From NCBI GenBank assembly GCA_018402135.1, contig JAGYJF010000003.1:744001-808000 (forward strand): 64,000 bases of DNA, given 5' to 3'. The position numbers and the translations under genes are program-made. Source of the DNA: Flavobacteriaceae bacterium. GTDB taxonomy: Bacteria > Bacteroidota > Bacteroidia > Flavobacteriales > Flavobacteriaceae. Positions 8,653 to 16,978 of the stretch are shown here, piece by piece. The notes beneath the pieces were generated by a model. It was not told where the DNA came from. It did no database searches and saw only the letters and a list, made by a program, of their open reading frames with translations. Every line of letters begins with the position of its first letter. The stretch's first letter is position 1.

Positions 8653-9710
8653 TAGAACGACTCACAACGCAAGCAATTGACTTGCTAAAGCAATTGATTG
8701 AAACACCGTCATTTTCTTCGGAAGAGGAGCAAACCGCACAGCATATCGAAGCGTGGTTTCGGCTTCAGGATATTCCGTATAAACGTCAGAAAAACAATGT
8801 TTGGGCCACAAATAAATTTTTCGATGAAACCAAACCAAGCTTGCTGTTAAACTCACACCACGACACCGTTAAACCAAATAATGGCTATTCAAAAGATCCA
8901 TTTAAGACCATTATTGAAGATGGTAAATTATTCGGATTGGGAAGTAACGATGCCGGCGGTTGCTTGGTAGCGTTAATGGCCACCTTTGCGTATTTTTACT
9001 CTAGAAAAAACTTGAAATACAATCTGGTTTTAGTGGCTTCGGCTGAGGAAGAAAGTAGCGGACAAAATGGTCTAAACAGTATGCTGGATATTGTTCCCAA
9101 AATTGACGTTGCCATAGTAGGTGAACCCACTTTAATGCAGTTAGCCATAGCCGAAAAAGGCTTGGTTGTTTTTGATGCCAAAGTAAAAGGTACTCCAAGT
9201 CATGCAGCACATCCAAATAATGACAATGCGATTTATAATACCATAGCTGTATTACAATGGTTTCAAAATTATAAATTTGAACGAAAGTCACCTGTTTTGG
9301 GCGATGTGAAAATGACAGTAACTCAAATAAATGCTGGTAAACAGCATAATGCAATACCAGCAGAAGTTGATTTGGTGATTGATGTGAGGGTAAACGACAA
9401 ATACACCAATGCTGAAATTGAAGCTATTTTGAAAAAGAATGCGCCTTGCACAAGCATACGTGCGCGAAGTTTGAGATTAAATTCATCGTCAATACCGCTA
9501 AATCACGAATTGGTAAAAGCGGGCATCGCTATAGGCAGAACCACTTACGGTTCACCAACCTTATCCGATCAAGCCGTGCTCACTTGTCCGTCTTTAAAAC
9601 TCGGTCCTGGTGATAGCACGCGTTCGCATACGGCAGATGAATTTATTTATATCAATGAAATTGAAGAAGGCATTCAAATTTATATTGAATTGTTAGAAAT
9701 GGTGTTGTAA
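8649..9710 (+). CDS. argE: M20 metallodeacylase, acylcitrulline/acylornithine deacylase
   Basis: 353 residues of the M20 peptidase family. Metal ligands are visible: His in N-S-H-H-D-T-V, Asp in G-S-N-D-A-G-G, the Glu pair in S-A-E-E-E-S, Glu in G-E-P-T, and His in S-H-T-A-D-E-F. It removes the N-acyl group. With an acylornithine transcarbamylase in the cluster, the substrate should be N-succinyl- (or N-acetyl-) citrulline, giving citrulline for ArgG. The start overlaps argB (ATGA). Confidence 0.88.
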   Translation: MIERLTTQAIDLLKQLIETPSFSSEEEQTAQHIEAWFRLQDIPYKRQKNNVWATNKFFDETKPSLLLNSHHDTVKPNNGYSKDPFKTIIEDGKLFGLGSNDAGGCLVALMATFAYFYSRKNLKYNLVLVASAEEESSGQNGLNSMLDIVPKIDVAIVGEPTLMQLAIAEKGLVVFDAKVKGTPSHAAHPNNDNAIYNTIAVLQWFQNYKFERKSPVLGDVKMTVTQINAGKQHNAIPAEVDLVIDVRVNDKYTNAEIEAILKKNAPCTSIRARSLRLNSSSIPLNHELVKAGIAIGRTTYGSPTLSDQAVLTCPSLKLGPGDSTRSHTADEFIYINEIEEGIQIYIELLEMVL

Positions 9711-9744
9711 ATAATTAACTAAAAAATGGGGGCAGAGATTTCTT

Positions 9745-9760
9745 CCCGATAATTATCGGG
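9745..9760. repeat. 16-bp palindrome before argH
   Basis: CCCGATAATTATCGGG is perfectly self-complementary and lies 34 bp after the argE stop. A close relative, CCGATAGCTATCGG, occurs at 57284-57297, so this is probably one of the small dispersed repeats of this genome. Confidence 0.6.
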
Positions 9761-9776
9761 ATTCGCAGAAATGATG

Positions 9777-9867
9777 ATGAAATGCCACTTAATAAAGTTT
9801 GATAATAGTGCAAGAGGAGCGTGGCATTGCATCTGACCAATTATAAACAAATAAAAACTTACAGATG
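9777..9867 (+). promoter_or_regulatory. Structured leader, copy B (before argH)
   Basis: Stem 1 pairs ATGAAATGCCAC (9777-9788) with GTGGCATTGCAT (9821-9832). Stem 2 pairs CATCTG (9830-9835) with CAGATG (9862-9867), whose ATG is the argH start. Compared with copies A and C, stem-1 bases change on both strands so that pairing is kept (C-G to T-A), and the loop differs strongly. The CTGACCAAT following the shared CAT is conserved. The mutually exclusive layout is the same as in copy A. Confidence 0.6.
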
Positions 9868-11139
9868 AAACTCTGGGATAAAGGCATATCAATAGATAAA
9901 AAAATAGAACAATTTACTGTTGGAAACGACCGTGAGATTGATTTACACATTGCCAAGTATGATGTTCAAGCCTCTTTAGCACATGCAAAAATGCTCGCTC
10001 ATATAGGTTTGTTAACCAAGCAAGAATTTGTTCAACTTGAGCAAGAATTAACCAAGATAGCACAACAAATTGAAGAGGGGTCCTTTGTTATCGAACCACA
10101 GTTTGAAGATGTGCATTCAAAAATTGAATTTGAACTCATCAAAACATTGGGCGACATTGGTAAAAAAATTCACACAGCACGATCTAGAAACGACCAAGTT
10201 TTGGTGGCTTTACACTTGTTTTACAAAGACCATTTAAAGGATATCAGAATCAAAACCAAAATCTTTTTTGAAACTTTGTTATCGCTAGCCGATAGCCATC
10301 AAAATACCTTACTTCCAGGCTACACCCATTTGCAGGTCGCCATGCCATCCTCGTTCGGATTGTGGTTTTCGGCTTATGCAGAAGTTTTAATTGACGATGT
10401 TTATTTGCTAGATGCGGCCATCAAGACGGTAGATCAAAATCCGCTAGGATCGGCGGCTGGTTACGGGAGTTCATTTCCAATAGATAGAGAATTCACTACC
10501 AAGGAGCTAAACTTTTCAACCTTAAAATTCAATGTAGTGGCAGCCCAAATGAGTCGCGGTAAAAGTGAGCGAACTTTGACGATGGCACTTGGAAGTTTGT
10601 GCAATACCATGGCGCGATTTGCAATGGATATTTGCCTTTACAACAGTCAGAATTTTGGATTTATCTCCTTTCCAGACCAGCTTACCACCGGAAGCAGCAT
10701 CATGCCACACAAAAAAAATCCAGATGTATTTGAATTAATAAGAGGGAAATGCAACAAAATCCAGGCTTTATACAGCGAAATGGTTTTAATCACTAACAAT
10801 TTGCCAAGTGGTTATCACCGAGATTTTCAGTTGCTAAAAGAAAACAGTATCGCTGCAATAGAAGATGTAAAAGACTTACTTGACATTTTTAATTACGCCA
10901 TTCAGCAGATTATTGTAAAAGAAATTGATCTTAAAGATGACAAATACAAGCATTTGTTCACGGTAGATAGTATCAATAATTTGGTAGTAGAAGGTTTATC
11001 CTTTAGAGAAGCCTATCAAATAATTGGTAAGCAAGTGCAAGACGATGCATATAAACCCGATGCATCAAAACAACACACCCATACTGGTAGTTTAGGAAAC
11101 TTGTGTTTGGAGGACATTCGGGCGAAATTTCCGCGTTAA
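9865..11139 (+). CDS. argH: Argininosuccinate lyase
   Basis: 424 residues. The fumarase/lyase signature G-S-S-I-M-P-H-K-K-N-P-D and H-T-A-R-S-R-N-D-Q-V are present. It cleaves argininosuccinate to arginine and fumarate, the final step. The start codon is embedded in stem 2 of leader copy B. It is somewhat shorter than the usual 450-460 residues but complete to a stop. Its last third is duplicated at 12761-13187 beyond two mobile elements. This first copy has no stop or frame lesion and is taken as the functional gene. Confidence 0.93.
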   Translation: MKLWDKGISIDKKIEQFTVGNDREIDLHIAKYDVQASLAHAKMLAHIGLLTKQEFVQLEQELTKIAQQIEEGSFVIEPQFEDVHSKIEFELIKTLGDIGKKIHTARSRNDQVLVALHLFYKDHLKDIRIKTKIFFETLLSLADSHQNTLLPGYTHLQVAMPSSFGLWFSAYAEVLIDDVYLLDAAIKTVDQNPLGSAAGYGSSFPIDREFTTKELNFSTLKFNVVAAQMSRGKSERTLTMALGSLCNTMARFAMDICLYNSQNFGFISFPDQLTTGSSIMPHKKNPDVFELIRGKCNKIQALYSEMVLITNNLPSGYHRDFQLLKENSIAAIEDVKDLLDIFNYAIQQIIVKEIDLKDDKYKHLFTVDSINNLVVEGLSFREAYQIIGKQVQDDAYKPDASKQHTHTGSLGNLCLEDIRAKFPR

Positions 11140-11158
11140 ATCGAAGATTCAGGGAAGC
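10732..11158 (+). repeat. Direct repeat, copy 1 (argH 3' end)
   Basis: This 427-bp segment covers the last third of argH and 19 bp beyond its stop. It recurs with scattered substitutions but no length change at 12761-13187. It ends exactly where the IS256-type element begins. Confidence 0.9.
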
Positions 11159-12042
11159 GGGACTGTAAACTATTTTGTGTTTTTGCTCTTAGTTAGTTGA
11201 AAAATGATTTTTAAATTCATAGGCAAAAAATTTACTTTTAAATTTTTATTTTATGAACTCAGAATTAGAAAAACAATTAGACGCCTTGATAGGCAAAATC
11301 AGCAACAAGGAGGACTTTGACCAGGTCAAGGAACAGTTGCTTAAACGTGGTATTGAATCGCTTTTGAAAGCCGAGATGACAGCACATTTAGGGTATCAAA
11401 AGGGTGATTCGGTAATTGAGAACAACCAGCGTAACGGCTTTTCAGAGAAAACCATCAAGACTCAGAATGGGGAGCAGCGCATCAAAATACCCAGAGACCG
11501 TCAAGCTAGCTTTGAGCCGGTTATCGTTCCCAAACATCAATCCATTAGTCAAGAATTAGAAGATTGTATTCAATTGCTTTACGCCAAAGGTATGAGCAAT
11601 AGCGATATTATTGATTTTATTGAAAGCACCTATGGAGTGCAGTATTCCACATCACAGGTATCCATTATCACCAACCAATTATTAGAAGACATCAAACAAT
11701 GGCAGAATAGGCCTTTAGAAGATGTATATCCGATTGTTTGGATAGACGCTATTCATTATAAAATACGTCAAGAAGGCAAGGTGATATCTAAAGCCTGTAT
11801 GATAGTTTTAGGGGTAAATACCGAAGGGCAACAAGACATTTTGAGCATGAGTATTGTGGAGACAGAAAAAGCAGCTGCCTGGATGTCCATATTAGAGGAT
11901 CTGCGCTCTCGAGGCGTAAAAGACATCTTCTTTCTGTGTTCCGACAACCTCTCTGGATTAGATAAAGCTGTAGAAGCTATATTTCCAGATAGTATTCGTC
12001 AAATATGTATCGTACATCAAATTAGAAACTCATTAAAATACC
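11159..12042 (+). mobile_element. Truncated IS256-family insertion sequence
   Basis: The element begins with a terminal sequence starting GGGACTGTAAAC, directly after the argH direct repeat. It carries a mutator-type transposase reading to about 12042, where it is cut by the left REP end of the next element. The transposase C-terminus and the right terminal repeat are missing, so it cannot move on its own. Confidence 0.75.
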
Positions 12043-12086
12043 CTGCTACCGCACGATTGTATCGTGTGGTTCCAACATTTTATTAA
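11253..12086 (+). pseudogene. IS256-family transposase, 3'-truncated
   Basis: The frame gives 277 residues, of which about the first 263 are native mutator-type transposase (full members are near 400). The first catalytic Asp is in V-W-I-D-A-I-H-Y and the second in L-C-S-D-N-L-S-G. The third acidic residue, Glu, lies beyond the break and is missing. After H-Q-I-R-N-S-L-K-Y the frame runs into the REP hairpin and ends at TAA by chance. Confidence 0.85.
12050..12068 (+). repeat. Left REP-like hairpin of the RAYT unit
   Basis: CGCACGAT and ATCGTGTG pair (one G-T wobble) around a 3-nt loop. The reverse-oriented partner is at 12734-12752. Confidence 0.7.
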
Positions 12087-12099
12087 TAGTTCTATTCTT

Positions 12100-12663
12100 T
12101 CAACCAAAATACTGAAAAACAATAACATTATCTAGTATTCCTTTTTTGTCTGCATAATCTGCTGCACTACTGTAAATATAATCTTCTGGATGATAGACTA
12201 AACCGGCGTCTACAGGATTATTATGTACATAACTTATTTTTTCGTGAATTACTTTATTGCTCCACAATTCAATAGGTTTGTTGTCGTGTCTCCAAAATTG
12301 CAATTTATTGACATTTGACGACTTGTCGGCAGCTTTTTTAAACTGTTCCATCAAAAATTCTTTTCTACTCTCTTTTGGATTATCTTGTATTGCTTTTACT
12401 ATTCCTTTACTGGTAAAACGCTTAAAATCTCCTAACAAACTTGAGGGATGCAAATCATTAATACTCCTAAAAACTAAATGAACATGGTTGGTCATTATGC
12501 ACCAAGCAAAAATATCCATTCCTTTATGTTTTTGGCAATAAGACAAACTTTCAACAAGTATATCTTTGTACTCATTTCTGGTAAAAACATCAAGCCATTC
12601 CACTACAGCGAAACTTACGAAATATAATCCTTCAGGATTATGAAATTTATAATTCCTGCTCAT
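12100..12663 (-). CDS. REP-associated tyrosine transposase (RAYT, Y1/HUH family)
   Basis: 187 residues. The HUH motif is N-H-V-H-L-V-F after I-M-T, and the catalytic Tyr is in K-I-S-Y-V-H-N-N-P-V. These enzymes are single-copy domesticated relatives of IS200/IS605 transposases that process REP hairpins. Both flanks here carry such hairpins in inverted orientation. The frame is intact, so it could still be active. It lies opposite to the surrounding argH fragments. Confidence 0.88.
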   Translation of the reverse strand: MSRNYKFHNPEGLYFVSFAVVEWLDVFTRNEYKDILVESLSYCQKHKGMDIFAWCIMTNHVHLVFRSINDLHPSSLLGDFKRFTSKGIVKAIQDNPKESRKEFLMEQFKKAADKSSNVNKLQFWRHDNKPIELWSNKVIHEKISYVHNNPVDAGLVYHPEDYIYSSAADYADKKGILDNVIVFQYFG

Positions 12664-12733
12664 ATCATAAAATTACTTATTTTTTGACTAACAGCAATTA
12701 AAGTAAATTCAATGTCTGCAACTATGCGTTGCA

Positions 12734-12752
12734 CACACGATGCAATCGTGCG
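12734..12752 (-). repeat. Right REP-like hairpin of the RAYT unit
   Basis: CACACGAT (12734-12741) and ATCGTGCG (12745-12752) pair apart from one A-C mismatch. The sequence is inverted relative to the left end and is followed by GCAGCGG. Confidence 0.7.
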
Positions 12753-12760
12753 GCAGCGGG

Positions 12761-13187
12761 GAATTAATAAGAGGAAAATGCAACAAAATTTAGGCTTTAT
12801 ACAGCGAAATGGTTTTAATTACTAACAATTTGCCAAGTGGTTATCACCGAGATTTTCAGTTGCTAAAAGAAAACAGTATCGCCGCAGTAGAAGATGTAAA
12901 AGACTTACTCGATATTTTTAATTACGCCATTCAGCAGATTATTGTAAAAGAAATTGATCTTAACGATGACAAATACAAGCATCTGTTCACGGTAGATAGT
13001 ATCAATAATTTGGTAGTAGAAGGTTTATCCTTTAGAGAAGCCTATCAAATAATTGGTAAACAAGTACAAGATGGCACTTATAAACCCGATGCATCAAAAC
13101 AACACACTCATATTGGCAGTTTAGGAAATTTGTGTTTGGAGGACATTCGGGCCAAATTTCCACATTAAAACGAAGATTCAGGGAAGC
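12761..13187 (+). pseudogene. argH 3' fragment (direct repeat, copy 2)
   Basis: This is colinear with 10732-11158 over 427 bp without indels. It lacks the first two thirds of argH. A TAG stop at 12791-12793 replaces the CAG (Gln) codon of the intact copy. The frame remains open from an internal ATG at 12809 to 13168 but has no plausible own function. Several amino-acid differences (K to N in L-K-D-D, D-D-A to D-G-T) show the copies have been apart for some time. Confidence 0.9.
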
Positions 13188-13570
13188 TATTCCCTAAAGT
13201 TTAAAACACTTTACATAAACTAAGTTTAACATAAGCACGGATTGCAAATCCACACTATCGAAAACTAGTACTTTATGCATCCAAATCGTATGGCTCTTCT
13301 ATGGATCCTCCCACCTTACTCCATAGCAAAGCCATAGATAAGCCCTACCTTGGCTTTTTTAGAACTATTCTAGATAACGACTCACCTCCGTTTTTCCATA
13401 CTGCTTCAACTTGAAAACGCAGTTTCGACGAAGTCAAATCAAAGATTCAGCGTAGCTAATCCTTTCGCATGGGGTTGGATTAATTACAAAAACTTGAACC
13501 CGTAGGTTTCGCTTAATGGCTAATTTAAAACAACTTAGTTATAAATCCAATTTACCCAAAATGCCACACT
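13188..13570. other. Gene-free stretch between the argH fragment and leuB
   Basis: No credible gene is visible. The segment GGATTGCAAATCC (about 13238-13250) forms a small hairpin that resembles degenerate REP sequence. The tail motif around 13170-13198 (GAAGATTCAG, AGCTATTCC) has an imperfect echo near 13440-13465 (AAAGATTCAG, AGCTAATCC). The stretch looks like decayed repeat DNA. Confidence 0.5.
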
Positions 13571-13599
13571 AAAAAAGCACCTGAAACAGATGCTTTTTT
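13571..13599. terminator. Bidirectional terminator between argH fragment and leuB
   Basis: AAAAAAGCA and TGCTTTTTT pair around an 11-nt loop, with flanking CCAC/GTGG adding to the stem. It has A- and T-runs suited to both strands and lies between convergent transcription units. Confidence 0.75.
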
Positions 13600-13635
13600 G
13601 TGGCCACTATAACTAATAGACTTACCCAAATAAGA

Positions 13636-14754
13636 TTAAATTATAGTGGATTGTCCTAAGTGAATGTTGGAGAAATTCAAATTAGAATCTTTAGGATTAC
13701 TAATAAAATCTGCAATAAAATCCCCAACCTTTGTAGTGGTAATAGTATCAAACTTTGAGTTTAAATCGGGGGTGGTGATGTGTAATTTTAAGGATTTTTC
13801 TACACCTTCTTTTATCAGTTCGGCTTCTTCATATAACTTAAAATGTTCCAATAACATGGCTGCCGATAAAATGGCCGCTATAGGGTTGGCAATGCCTTTT
13901 CCTGTTGCTTGCGGGTACGAGCCGTGTATGGGTTCAAACATGGCGTACTTATCGCCAACCGATGCCGATGCCAACAGTCCAATGGAACCACCAATTACAC
14001 TGGCTTCGTCGCTAATTACATCGCCAAATAAGTTTTCGGTTAAAATCACATCAAATTGTTTCGGATTTAGAATCATTTGCATCGCAGCATTGTCCACAAA
14101 TAAAAAGTCTAGACCAACATCCTTATAATTTTCAGCTACCTCGGTCACTACTTTTCGCCACAAACGCGAGGTTTCAAGAACATTTGCTTTATCAACTAAG
14201 GTTACTTTTTTCTTCCTTGTTTGCGCCGCTTTAAAAGCCAAATGGGCAATGCGCTCAATCTCAAATCTAGAATATTCGCATAAATCAGAAGCTGTATTGC
14301 CATCCTCACTTAATTTTTTCTCGCCAAAATAAATGCCGCCAGTAAGTTCCCGGTAAATACTAATATCGGTACCTTGAATGATTTGTTTCTTCAATGGTGA
14401 CTTACTCAGCAAAGTCTCGTATGCTTTTACAGGTCTAATATTGGCATACAAACCCAATTCTTTCCGCAATTTCAACAAACCTTGTTCTGGTCTAACTTTG
14501 GCACTTGGGTCGTTATCGTATTTTGGATCGCCAATAGCACCAAATAAAATAGCATCGCTTGCTTTGCAAAGTTTTAGAGTTTCGTCTGGTAACGGATTGT
14601 TAAACATATCAATAGCCGTCGCGCCAACAGCAGCCTCATTAAATAAAAACGTATGGTCAAACTCAAGTGCCACAGCTTTTAAAACTTTAATTGCTTGATT
14701 GGTAACTTCAGGTCCAATACCATCTCCAGCTAAAACAGCAATACTTAATTTCAT
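13636..14754 (-). CDS. leuB: 3-isopropylmalate dehydrogenase
   Basis: 372 residues from the chosen start M-K-L-S-I-A-V-L-A-G-D-G. An in-frame ATG eight codons upstream exists, but the start at 14754 fits the family N-terminus and the leader structure. The metal- and substrate-binding signature D-E-A-S-V-I-G-G-S-I-G-L-L is present. It oxidises and decarboxylates 3-isopropylmalate in leucine synthesis. It is last in leuA-leuC-leuD-leuB, separated from leuD by a REP-like element and leader copy C. Confidence 0.92.
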   Translation of the reverse strand: MKLSIAVLAGDGIGPEVTNQAIKVLKAVALEFDHTFLFNEAAVGATAIDMFNNPLPDETLKLCKASDAILFGAIGDPKYDNDPSAKVRPEQGLLKLRKELGLYANIRPVKAYETLLSKSPLKKQIIQGTDISIYRELTGGIYFGEKKLSEDGNTASDLCEYSRFEIERIAHLAFKAAQTRKKKVTLVDKANVLETSRLWRKVVTEVAENYKDVGLDFLFVDNAAMQMILNPKQFDVILTENLFGDVISDEASVIGGSIGLLASASVGDKYAMFEPIHGSYPQATGKGIANPIAAILSAAMLLEHFKLYEEAELIKEGVEKSLKLHITTPDLNSKFDTITTTKVGDFIADFISNPKDSNLNFSNIHLGQSTII

Positions 14755-14845
14755 GTGTTTATATTTATTTATTTTCAATGGTCACATGGAACACCCTAGG
14801 ATAATCAAGCCTCTGTGTGCAAAGTTTTTTACATGGGTGTTTCAT
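14752..14845 (-). promoter_or_regulatory. Structured leader, copy C (before leuB)
   Basis: Read on the minus strand, stem 1 pairs ATGAAACACCC (14845-14835) with GGGTGTTCCAT (14796-14786), with the same single A-C mismatch as copy A. Stem 2 pairs CATGTG (14788-14783) with CACATG (14757-14752), which contains the leuB start codon. Relative to copy A, G-C became A-T in stem 1 and C-G became G-C in stem 2, with both partners changed each time. The core GATTATCCTAGGG is identical to copy A. Confidence 0.6.
14765..14845 (-). CDS. Possible 26-residue leader ORF in copy C
   Basis: An ATG-to-TAA frame on the minus strand inside the leader, ending 10 nt before leuB. It shares the pattern M-K-x-P-x-K, Q, D-Y-P-R-x-F-H-x-T with the frame in copy A. 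No leucine-rich run is present, so it is not an ordinary attenuator peptide. Translation is unproven. Confidence 0.2.
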   Translation of the reverse strand: MKHPCKKLCTQRLDYPRVFHVTIENK

Positions 14846-14882
14846 ATTTAAATGTTGTTACTTTTATTATAATTTATGTTTT

Positions 14883-14994
14883 GGGCGTTACCCCCAAGTT
14901 TGCTTGGGGGTCGCGCTTTCACTACTCGCTTCTACCCAACTATGGTTGGGTAGAGAGCTCAAACAAGCCGTTCAATCGCTAACGCGGACTTGGG
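14883..14994. repeat. Cloverleaf-like REP element after leuD
   Basis: Two perfect 9-bp hairpins with 4-nt loops lie in tandem: ACCCCCAAG/CTTGGGGGT (14890-14911) and CTACCCAAC/GTTGGGTAG (14932-14953). The outer arms GCGTTA (14885-14890) and TAACGC (14980-14985) close the unit. It abuts the leuD stop codon. The composition is far more GC-rich than the neighbours and resembles dispersed palindromic elements common in Bacteroidota. Confidence 0.65.
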
Positions 14995-15585
14995 CTAGTT
15001 CACCACGTTTCTTTCAAAACGTTCTATGTCGTCTTTTTTACTTAATAAAAAATCGATATCGTCATAACCATTAATCATACAGGTCTTTTTGTAAGCATCA
15101 ATTTCAAATTGTTCTTTAAAATTGGTGCCTTCAATGGAGATGGATTGTTCTACCAAATCTACTTTTAAAACTGTATTGGGATTATCTGTGATTTCGCTTA
15201 ATAGCACCTTTAAAAATGCCGCGGATACTTGTACGGGTAACAAACCGTTGTTTAGGGCATTTCCTTTAAAAATATCAGCAAAAAAACTAGATACAATTAC
15301 TTTAAAGCCATAATCGGCTAATGCCCAAGCGGCATGCTCCCTGCTAGATCCACAGCCAAAATTATCGCCAGCCACCAATATTTTACCAGCGTATTTACCA
15401 TTGTTTAAAACAAAGCTGTCATTTTTTGAACCATCTTTATGGTAGCGCCAATCTCTAAAAACATTGTCGCCAAAACCTTCTCTATTGGTTGCTTTTAAAA
15501 AACGCGCAGGAATAATCTGGTCGGTATCTATATTTTCAATGGCCAACGGAACAGCGGTAGATTGTAATGTTATAAACTTTTCCAT
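14995..15585 (-). CDS. leuD: 3-isopropylmalate dehydratase small subunit
   Basis: 196 residues, normal for LeuD. The swivel-domain signature includes [11 protein letters not shown] and G-C-G-S-S-R-E-H-A. With LeuC it isomerises 2- to 3-isopropylmalate. It follows leuC by one base on the minus strand, so the pair is co-transcribed and probably translationally coupled. Its TAG stop touches the GC-rich REP element. Confidence 0.95.
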   Translation of the reverse strand: MEKFITLQSTAVPLAIENIDTDQIIPARFLKATNREGFGDNVFRDWRYHKDGSKNDSFVLNNGKYAGKILVAGDNFGCGSSREHAAWALADYGFKVIVSSFFADIFKGNALNNGLLPVQVSAAFLKVLLSEITDNPNTVLKVDLVEQSISIEGTNFKEQFEIDAYKKTCMINGYDDIDFLLSKKDDIERFERNVVN

Positions 15586-15586
15586 C

Positions 15587-16969
15587 TTAATTGAGTTGTT
15601 TGGTTATATCAATTATTTTACCTTCAATTGCGGTTGCGGCAGCTACCAACGGACTTGCCAAAATGGTTCTAGAACCTTGACCTTGTCGGCCTTCAAAGTT
15701 TCTATTAGATGTAGAAACGCAGTATTCGCCTTGCGGTATTTTATCATCGTTCATGGCTAAGCAGGCGCTACAACCTGGCTGACGTAATTCAAATCCAGCT
15801 TCAACAAATATAGATTTTAAACCTTCTTCAATAATTTGAGCTTCTACTTGTTTGCTTCCTGGTACTAGCCAAGCGGTTACATTTTTGGCTTTTTGTTTGC
15901 CTTTTACGTAATCGGCAACCACTCTAAAATCTTCAATTCTGGAGTTGGTACAACTGCCAATAAAAACGTAATTAATGGCTTTGTTGATGAGCGATTCTCC
16001 TTTTTTAAAATTCATATATGCTAAAGATTTTTCAAAAGAAGCATCGTTGGTTGTGGGTATAGTTTCAGTAATTTTAATACCCATTCCAGGATTGGTACCG
16101 TAAGTAATCATCGGCTCAATATCGGCCGCATCAAACACGTATTCTTTATCAAATGTAGCACCTGCGTCGGTTGGAAGCGTTTTCCAATAAGCAATCTTGT
16201 TATCTAATGTCTCGCCTTGGGGTGCAAATTTTCTGCCTTTAATATAGTCAAAAGTAATGGCGTCTGGTGCAATCATCCCACCGCGAGCACCCATTTCTAT
16301 ACTCATATTGCAGACCGTCATTCGGCCTTCCATCGACATGTTTTCAAACACCTCTCCCGCATATTCACAAAAATAACCTGTACCGGCATTGGTCCCTAGT
16401 TTTGAAATAATATAAAGAATGACGTCCTTTGGTAGAACGCCATTTTTTAACTTGCCATTAATCACTACTCTTAAGCTTTTCGGTTTGGACAACAGTAAAC
16501 ACTGACTTGCAAACACTTGTGCTACTTGGCTGGTGCCAATGCCAAATGCAATGGTGCCAAAGGCACCGTGTGTTGAGGTGTGTGAATCGCCACAAACAAT
16601 GGTCATTCCGGGTTGTGTAATACCCAATTCTGGAGCCATAACATGAACAATACCATTGTACTTATGTCCTAATTCGTATAAGGTTATATGGTGTTTTTTA
16701 CAATTGTCTGACAGTTGTTTTAGTTGATTTTTAGACAGTACGTCTTTAATCGGTAAATGTTGATTTAAGGTTGGCGTGTTGTGATCGGCAGTTGCTACCA
16801 CTTGGTTTGGTCTAAAAACAGGAATGTTTCTGTTTTCTAATTCTTTAAAAGCTTGCGGACTGGTAACTTCATGTATTAAATGTTGGTCTATATACAAAAC
16901 TTGTGGACCTTTTTCTATACTGGTAACCACGTGTGCATCCCAAACCTTATCGAACAATGTTTTTTTCAT
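15587..16969 (-). CDS. leuC: 3-isopropylmalate dehydratase large subunit
   Basis: 460 residues, normal length. Aconitase-family iron-sulphur ligands are visible: G-S-C-T-N-S-R, and two cysteines in [17 protein letters not shown] is the substrate-site motif. It forms the catalytic subunit with LeuD. It lies 9 bp after leuA on the minus strand. Confidence 0.95.
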   Translation of the reverse strand: MKKTLFDKVWDAHVVTSIEKGPQVLYIDQHLIHEVTSPQAFKELENRNIPVFRPNQVVATADHNTPTLNQHLPIKDVLSKNQLKQLSDNCKKHHITLYELGHKYNGIVHVMAPELGITQPGMTIVCGDSHTSTHGAFGTIAFGIGTSQVAQVFASQCLLLSKPKSLRVVINGKLKNGVLPKDVILYIISKLGTNAGTGYFCEYAGEVFENMSMEGRMTVCNMSIEMGARGGMIAPDAITFDYIKGRKFAPQGETLDNKIAYWKTLPTDAGATFDKEYVFDAADIEPMITYGTNPGMGIKITETIPTTNDASFEKSLAYMNFKKGESLINKAINYVFIGSCTNSRIEDFRVVADYVKGKQKAKNVTAWLVPGSKQVEAQIIEEGLKSIFVEAGFELRQPGCSACLAMNDDKIPQGEYCVSTSNRNFEGRQGQGSRTILASPLVAAATAIEGKIIDITKQLN

Positions 16970-16978
16970 TTAAAAAAT

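Larger units (their letters stand above)
12043..12760 (-). mobile_element. REP-flanked RAYT transposase unit
   Basis: The transposase gene is bounded by two inverted copies of a hairpin-bearing sequence, CGCACGATTGTATCGTG on the left and its relative on the right (minus strand CGCACGATTGCATCGTG). Each is preceded by GCT(A/G)CC in the same orientation. The left end lies inside the IS256 transposase, and the right end abuts the argH fragment. Confidence 0.75.

Noticed and set aside
9777..9835. Leader ORF in copy B before argH
   Set aside because: The frame from the ATG at 9777 ends at TGA 9834-9836 and shares no peptide pattern with copies A and C, so a conserved leader peptide is not supported for all three copies.
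12809..13168. 119-codon ORF as a separate gene
   Set aside because: It is the open part of a duplicated argH 3' fragment, starting at an internal Met after a stop codon at 12791.
14817..15074. 85-codon plus-strand ORF between leuB and leuD
   Set aside because: It covers the GC-rich repeat and the antisense of leuD, with no coding character of its own.
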